Assembly (NCBI GenBank): GCA_036510735.1
Contig: DATCDK010000240.1
Span: 5,653 to 69,652, forward strand
Direction of reading: 5' to 3'
DNA length: 64,000 nt
Source: PALSA-607 sp036510735
GTDB taxonomy: Bacteria > Actinomycetota > Actinomycetes > Acidothermales > Acidothermaceae
Below, one piece after another: positions 60,016 to 64,000 of the stretch. The notes under the pieces were generated by a model. The model was not told where the DNA came from and did not search any database. It saw nothing but the letters and a program-made list of their open reading frames with translations. How positions within the stretch are numbered: the stretch's first letter is position 1; each line of letters begins with the position of its first letter. A program made the position numbers and the translations under genes.

Positions 60016-61380
60016 ATGTTGATCGCCGAGGCCGATGTCGATGAGTATGTCGATGTCTGCGACCGCGCGACTGCGGCGTCGTTGTTGCCCGATGCTGGCC
60101 CTGGGTGGTCGAACGAGGATCTGCTGGCGTTCGAGCCGGGCCGCGTGATGGTCGGATATTTGTCGTTGCTCGATGTGGACGGCCTTGATGAAGAATCCGC
60201 ATCAGTAGCGTTGGAGTTGCTGGAACGCCAGCAGGCATGGCTGGCGGAGTTGGTGGTGCGGGTGACTGCGCGGGTCGCTGGCCCGACGCCGCCGCCACCT
60301 GATCCTGATGAGTTCGATCCGGTGGGTTGCGAGCCGGTCGACGTCGGGGTGAATCTGGTGGCGGCGACGTTGGGGATGACCAGCGGTGGCGCCCAGTCCC
60401 GGGTCGATGCGGCTCGGGCGATCACCGAGACGCTGCCGAAGTGTCAACTGGCGATGGCAGCCGGGTTGATGGGGTATTGGCACGCGCGGGTCGTCGCCCA
60501 AGCCGTGCGCGAAGCCGGTCTTGACCGGGCCGGAATCGCCGCAGTGGATGCCCGGGTCGCCTCCCGGATCAAGGGGCAGAGTTGGGCGGCGTTTCGCCGT
60601 ACGCTGCGCCGCGCGGTGTTGGCGGCGAACCCTGATGTGGTGTTGGCGGAGCACACGGAGGCGATGCGGCACCGCCGGGTGGACAAGTTCGACCTGCTGG
60701 ATGCCGTGATGAGCGAGTTCCGGGTGACCATGTCGTCCATTGACGCCCAAACGGTGTGGCTGGGGCTGGACGCGACCGCGCTGCAGTTGCAGGCCGCCGC
60801 CAAAGCGGCCGGGCTGCCCGATGAGGGGATCGACGCGTACCGCTCTGATGCGCTCGTCGTGTGGGCGAACAGTGCGCTGGCTGATCCGAACGCACCGCGC
60901 CGGCAGGGCCGCCGTCAACAAGTGCAGTTCGTCACCGACCTGCCGTCCCTGCTCGGGCTGGCCGATAACCCCGCCGACCTGCTCGGCTACGGCCCGCTCC
61001 CATCTGCGCTGGTGCGCGACCGGGCCGCCGACGCGGACTGGCGGCGCCTGATTGTCGAGCCGGTGACCGGCCTGCTACTCGACTACGGCACCGTCATTTA
61101 TCGGCCACCGGCGGAACTGAAGGACTACCTGATGGCCCGCGACCGTCGCTGCCGCTTCCCCGGCTGCAACACTCGCGCCACCGTCTGCGACATCGACCAC
61201 AACATCCCCGCCCCACGCGGTGATACGTCCGCGAAGAACTGCTGCTGTTTGTGTCGGCGACACCACCGGCTCAAAACCTTCGGCGGCTGGACCGTGGAAC
61301 TCAAACCCGACGGCAGCTGCCTGTGGACATCACCAGGCAGACGCGAGTTCGTCTCCGACCCACCACGCCAACTCGACTGA
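60016..61380 (+). CDS. DUF222 / HNH endonuclease domain protein (13E12-repeat family)
   Basis: Protein of 454 residues. The N-terminal DUF222 region includes MLIAEADVDEYVDVCDR and the helical ALELLERQQAWLAELVVR. The C-terminal HNH region is CRFPGCNTRATVCDIDHNIP followed by CCCLCRRHHRLKTFGGW. These proteins are present in many copies in actinobacterial genomes and are suspected to be mobile or intron-like, but their function is unknown. No flanking repeats were seen. Confidence 0.9.
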   Translation: MLIAEADVDEYVDVCDRATAASLLPDAGPGWSNEDLLAFEPGRVMVGYLSLLDVDGLDEESASVALELLERQQAWLAELVVRVTARVAGPTPPPPDPDEFDPVGCEPVDVGVNLVAATLGMTSGGAQSRVDAARAITETLPKCQLAMAAGLMGYWHARVVAQAVREAGLDRAGIAAVDARVASRIKGQSWAAFRRTLRRAVLAANPDVVLAEHTEAMRHRRVDKFDLLDAVMSEFRVTMSSIDAQTVWLGLDATALQLQAAAKAAGLPDEGIDAYRSDALVVWANSALADPNAPRRQGRRQQVQFVTDLPSLLGLADNPADLLGYGPLPSALVRDRAADADWRRLIVEPVTGLLLDYGTVIYRPPAELKDYLMARDRRCRFPGCNTRATVCDIDHNIPAPRGDTSAKNCCCLCRRHHRLKTFGGWTVELKPDGSCLWTSPGRREFVSDPPRQLD

Positions 61381-61391
61381 AGTCGTCGGGA

Positions 61392-62537
61392 CTACTTCGT
61401 CGGGCTCGAGAGTTCGAGCTGCCATTCACGCCAGCTTTCGACGGGTCGAAAGCCGATAGCATCGTTGATGCCAACCATGTGGTCGTTGATGGCTGCGTTC
61501 CATGTGTTCAGCGTCCGCACTCGTGGTCGGCTGGTTCGCAAGTATGCGAGATTGGCAAGCTTCACCAACATGCCCAATCGGTGTCCGCGGTGGGACGGCA
61601 GCACGATGGTTGCCCACTGATACGCGATCTCCGGAAGTTCGGTGGTCAGGCCAATGTCGGTCAGCGCCACGATCTGTCCTGATGGATCGTGGCGCGCGGC
61701 GGTACTCAAGCACACTTGTCCACTCGCGACCACTCGCTGCTCTCGCTCGCGGTACCGCTGCGGCGTCCAGTTCTCCGGCTCCCAATCAAGGTCCTCGAGT
61801 GGTGCATCGATCGTCATGCGCGAATGCAGTACGACGAGGTCGTCCAGGATTTCTGCGGGCGCCGGACCCTCCCACTGGATGAGTGAGTACTCCGCCGAGT
61901 GTGCAGTGGCATCCTCGTTCAGGTGGGACAGGTGGACGTCGTCGATATCGCCGATTCGCAACAGTCGCCGTACCTCCGACGTGACCGGCCGTGCGCCGGC
62001 CCGGGTCGCGAAAAGCACACCCGGCGGCGGGGCGGGGGAGGCAGCGGCGGCCTCGGTAGGCGGCGTGGGCTCTGTAACGGGCGTTGGCTCGGTAAGCGGC
62101 ATGGGCTCACCGACGTCGCCGATCAAACGCGTCCGGCCGTGTGCTCGCGCGCGTGCGGTGAGGTGACGCAGCATGGCGGTGCCGTAACCGTGCCGCCGGT
62201 ACGCGGGGCGAGTGGCCACGTTGACTACGGCGTTGTCGACGTTGTCGAGTAGGGGCAGGCGCACCTCACCCAGCACCACAGGCGTGTCCGCGCCGCCCGC
62301 GTCCGTGCGGAGGTAGCCGAGCCACAACTCGTAGCGATCGTCGCTTCGGGTTGACTCGATCCGCCCGTAGATCTCCTGCACCGGATCGGCCGGCAGCTCG
62401 TTGTAGTCGGCCTCGAAGTACTCCTGCGCGATCTGGTGCCATCGGTCAGCCGCTTCGCGGCTGGTCACTTGCTCGATGACGAGCTCGCCGGCCGCTTCGC
62501 GCCCTCGCTCGTGCGCTACGTCGCCTCTCGTTCTCAT
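61392..62537 (-). CDS. GNAT-family acetyltransferase, tandem-domain
   Basis: Protein of 381 residues with two GNAT domains. The first contains VATRPAYRRHGYGTAMLRHL (acetyl-CoA-binding R/QxxGxG/A motif); the second contains IVLPSHRGHRLGMLVKLANL. A Pro/Thr-rich linker (TEPTPVTEPTPPTEAAAAS) joins them. Similar tandem GNAT proteins include mycothiol synthase, but the substrate here is unknown. It is convergent with the HNH gene by 11 bases. Confidence 0.85.
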   Translation of the reverse strand: MRTRGDVAHERGREAAGELVIEQVTSREAADRWHQIAQEYFEADYNELPADPVQEIYGRIESTRSDDRYELWLGYLRTDAGGADTPVVLGEVRLPLLDNVDNAVVNVATRPAYRRHGYGTAMLRHLTARARAHGRTRLIGDVGEPMPLTEPTPVTEPTPPTEAAAASPAPPPGVLFATRAGARPVTSEVRRLLRIGDIDDVHLSHLNEDATAHSAEYSLIQWEGPAPAEILDDLVVLHSRMTIDAPLEDLDWEPENWTPQRYREREQRVVASGQVCLSTAARHDPSGQIVALTDIGLTTELPEIAYQWATIVLPSHRGHRLGMLVKLANLAYLRTSRPRVRTLNTWNAAINDHMVGINDAIGFRPVESWREWQLELSSPTK

Positions 62538-62720
62538 GCACCGTCTCTAGCAGGCAGCAGGTGGAACCGGCGACCGAGTTTTCGCGGTGGGAACGGATCC
62601 GTTGGCAATCGGCGACCGCCGCGCCGAAATCCGGCGCTCGGAGTCCACACGCGCAACTGATTCCGCGCTATCGTGCGTCCCTGGTCGCACTGCGAGCGCG
62701 GAGGATCCTGCGAGGTGGCG

Positions 62721-63812
62721 ATGGCTGCAGTGTCGCCCGGGACGAAGACCCAACATGGTCGCCCGGCCGTTCGCCTGCGCGAGCTTCGCAAGACCTTCGG
62801 CTCGGTCGTGGCCGTCGATTACGTCGACCTCGATGTCTACGACGGCGAGTTCCTCACGCTCCTCGGGCCTTCGGGATCAGGCAAAACCACCGTCCTGCGG
62901 ATGATTGCCGGCTTCGAACTACCGACCGCCGGCCGGGTCGAACTCGGCGGGGTCGACGTCACCAACCGGCCGCCGTTCGACCGTGATGTCAACACCGTCT
63001 TCCAGGACTACGCGCTGTTCCCCCACATGTCCGTGCAAGAAAACGTCGAGTATGGGCTGCGGGTTCGCAAGGTCGATCGCCGGGAGCGTCGCAATCGTGC
63101 AGAGCTGGCGCTCGAGAGCGTCCGGCTCGGTGGTTACGGCAATCGCCGACCCAGCGAACTTTCCGGTGGCCAGCGACAACGAGTCGCCCTCGCGCGTGCT
63201 CTGGTCAACAGCCCCAAGGTGTTGTTGCTCGACGAGCCACTCGGCGCACTCGACCTGAAGCTGCGCGAACAGATGCAGGTCGAGCTCAAGGGCATCCAGC
63301 GCGAGGTCGGCATCACCTTTATTTTCGTGACGCACGACCAGCAGGAAGCGCTCACGATGTCGGATCGCATCGCCGTCTTCCACGCCGGCCGTCTCGAGCA
63401 GGTCGGTCCACCCGCGGAGGTCTACGAGCGGCCGCAATCTGAGTTCGTTGCGGGCTTCGTCGGCACCTCCAATCTGCTGCGCGGCGAAGTCGCCCGGCGA
63501 ATCCTCGGGCGCGACGGGGTCTGGAGTGTGCGGCCGGAGAAGATCCGGGTCCTCGACCCGGAGACACCCGCCGTCCCAGGCATCCGCTCGACGTCCGGAG
63601 TGGTCAGGGAGGTCGTCTACGTCGGCGATGTCACCAGGTTCGTCGTCGAGCTCGACGCCGGCGGCGAACTGGTGGCGCTGCAGCAAAACCTTGAGACCTC
63701 GTCGTCCGATGTCCTTGCTTTTAGGGGACGGCGAGTGGTTCTGGCATGGCGACCTGATCACGAGTTCGCAGTGGTGAGTGCCGCGGGCAGCCCGCCCGCG
63801 GGCGGCGTTTAA
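62721..63812 (+). CDS. Spermidine/putrescine-type ABC transporter ATP-binding protein (PotA-like)
   Basis: ATPase of 363 residues. Walker A is GPSGSGKTTVLRMIAGFE, Q-loop NTVFQDYALFPHMSVQENV, signature ELSGGQRQRVALARAL, Walker B VLLLDEPLGALDLKLREQM, and switch FVTHDQQEALTMSD; a TOBE-like domain follows. GAGG lies five bases before ATG 62721. With the solute-binding protein just downstream it belongs to a polyamine-family importer whose permeases must lie beyond the right edge. Confidence 0.92.
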   Translation: MAAVSPGTKTQHGRPAVRLRELRKTFGSVVAVDYVDLDVYDGEFLTLLGPSGSGKTTVLRMIAGFELPTAGRVELGGVDVTNRPPFDRDVNTVFQDYALFPHMSVQENVEYGLRVRKVDRRERRNRAELALESVRLGGYGNRRPSELSGGQRQRVALARALVNSPKVLLLDEPLGALDLKLREQMQVELKGIQREVGITFIFVTHDQQEALTMSDRIAVFHAGRLEQVGPPAEVYERPQSEFVAGFVGTSNLLRGEVARRILGRDGVWSVRPEKIRVLDPETPAVPGIRSTSGVVREVVYVGDVTRFVVELDAGGELVALQQNLETSSSDVLAFRGRRVVLAWRPDHEFAVVSAAGSPPAGGV

Positions 63813-63827
63813 GTCGAAGGAGTTCCC

Positions 63828-64000
63828 ATGCGGCACACGAGAGTGTTCGGCCTCACCGCCATTGCGGCGAGTGCCGTATTGCTCATCAGCTCCTGCAGTT
63901 CGTCGAAGTCAAGCTCGTCTGCGACCGCGAGTGGCTCGCGGGCAGCGCCGCCCAAGGAGTCGATGCTGACATCGCTCGGCAAGGGTGAGGGCGCGCTGAA
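63828..64000 (+). CDS. Lipoprotein, probable solute-binding protein of the PotA-linked transporter (partial)
   Basis: Only the first 57 residues are inside the window. ATG 63828 follows an AAGGAG site. A short signal peptide (VFGLTAIAASAVLLISSCSS) ends in a lipobox Cys, then a Ser-rich linker. Its position 15 bases after the PotA-like ATPase and the lipoprotein signal suggest a PotD-like binding protein, but the folded domain is not visible. Confidence 0.75.
   Translation, partial: MRHTRVFGLTAIAASAVLLISSCSSSKSSSSATASGSRAAPPKESMLTSLGKGEGAL

Overview
The window is GC-rich throughout, with many GTG and TTG starts, dense stop/start overlaps of the ATGA and GTGA type, and several typically actinobacterial proteins (DUF2630, DUF2277, a RecQ helicase fused to a phosphoribosyltransferase domain, a DUF222/HNH protein, and a hut operon that goes through formiminoglutamate deiminase). 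It looks like chromosomal DNA of a soil actinobacterium able to use lignin-derived aromatics. I cannot name the genus. I found no rRNA, tRNA, CRISPR array, insertion sequence or prophage.

Positions 1-17842 form an aromatic-acid catabolic island. Reading leftward there is an ABC uptake system (binding protein, LivG, LivF, LivH, LivM), an aldehyde dehydrogenase, 4-hydroxybenzoate 3-monooxygenase (PobA), then the protocatechuate 4,5-cleavage genes ligK, galD, a 6PGDH-like dehydrogenase, ligJ, ligI, ligA and ligB (ligB is cut by the window edge). Reading rightward there is an IclR regulator, a second aldehyde dehydrogenase and a zinc alcohol dehydrogenase, and then a second IclR regulator on the minus strand. 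Five operator-like 17-bp inverted repeats (core TTCC-N7-GGAA or close) sit in the control regions.

Positions 17976-29066 hold the most remarkable part, a tightly coupled operon: FAD oxidoreductase, SDR, a two-subunit PEP-synthase-like dikinase lacking the PEP/pyruvate domain, a biotin carrier protein, a carboxyltransferase, an HAD phosphatase and an acetoacetyl-CoA-synthetase-like ligase, with a convergent amidohydrolase. The logic is phosphorylate, carboxylate, dephosphorylate and CoA-activate an aryl methyl ketone such as 4-hydroxyacetophenone or acetovanillone. It resembles the hydroxyphenylethanone (Hpe) pathway described in Rhodococcus. The expected product, 4-hydroxybenzoate, would feed directly into PobA and the 4,5-cleavage genes on the left, so one island could take the ketone to pyruvate and oxaloacetate. 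No biotin carboxylase subunit, thiolase or classical LigC is visible here.

Positions 29140-52403 are mostly housekeeping and accessory genes: Maf, DusB, RecQ, two membrane-anchored c-di-GMP proteins, a metal-dependent amidohydrolase, a GabD-like dehydrogenase, a fatty acid desaturase, a cold-shock protein with a structured leader, two convergent drug-efflux MFS transporters, a lipoprotein, a GT20 trehalose-phosphate synthase, a DinB-like protein, a DUF885 peptidase-like protein and a pirin.

Positions 52404-59895 are a histidine-utilisation operon (hutH, hutU, an M20 hydrolase, hutF, hutI) with a 405-bp leader region containing a 7-codon ORF with two Trp codons and a perfect 14-bp hairpin. 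The M20 hydrolase may replace the missing N-formylglutamate deformylase. Positions 60016-64000 carry an HNH protein, a GNAT acetyltransferase and the start of a spermidine/putrescine-type ABC transporter that runs off the right edge.
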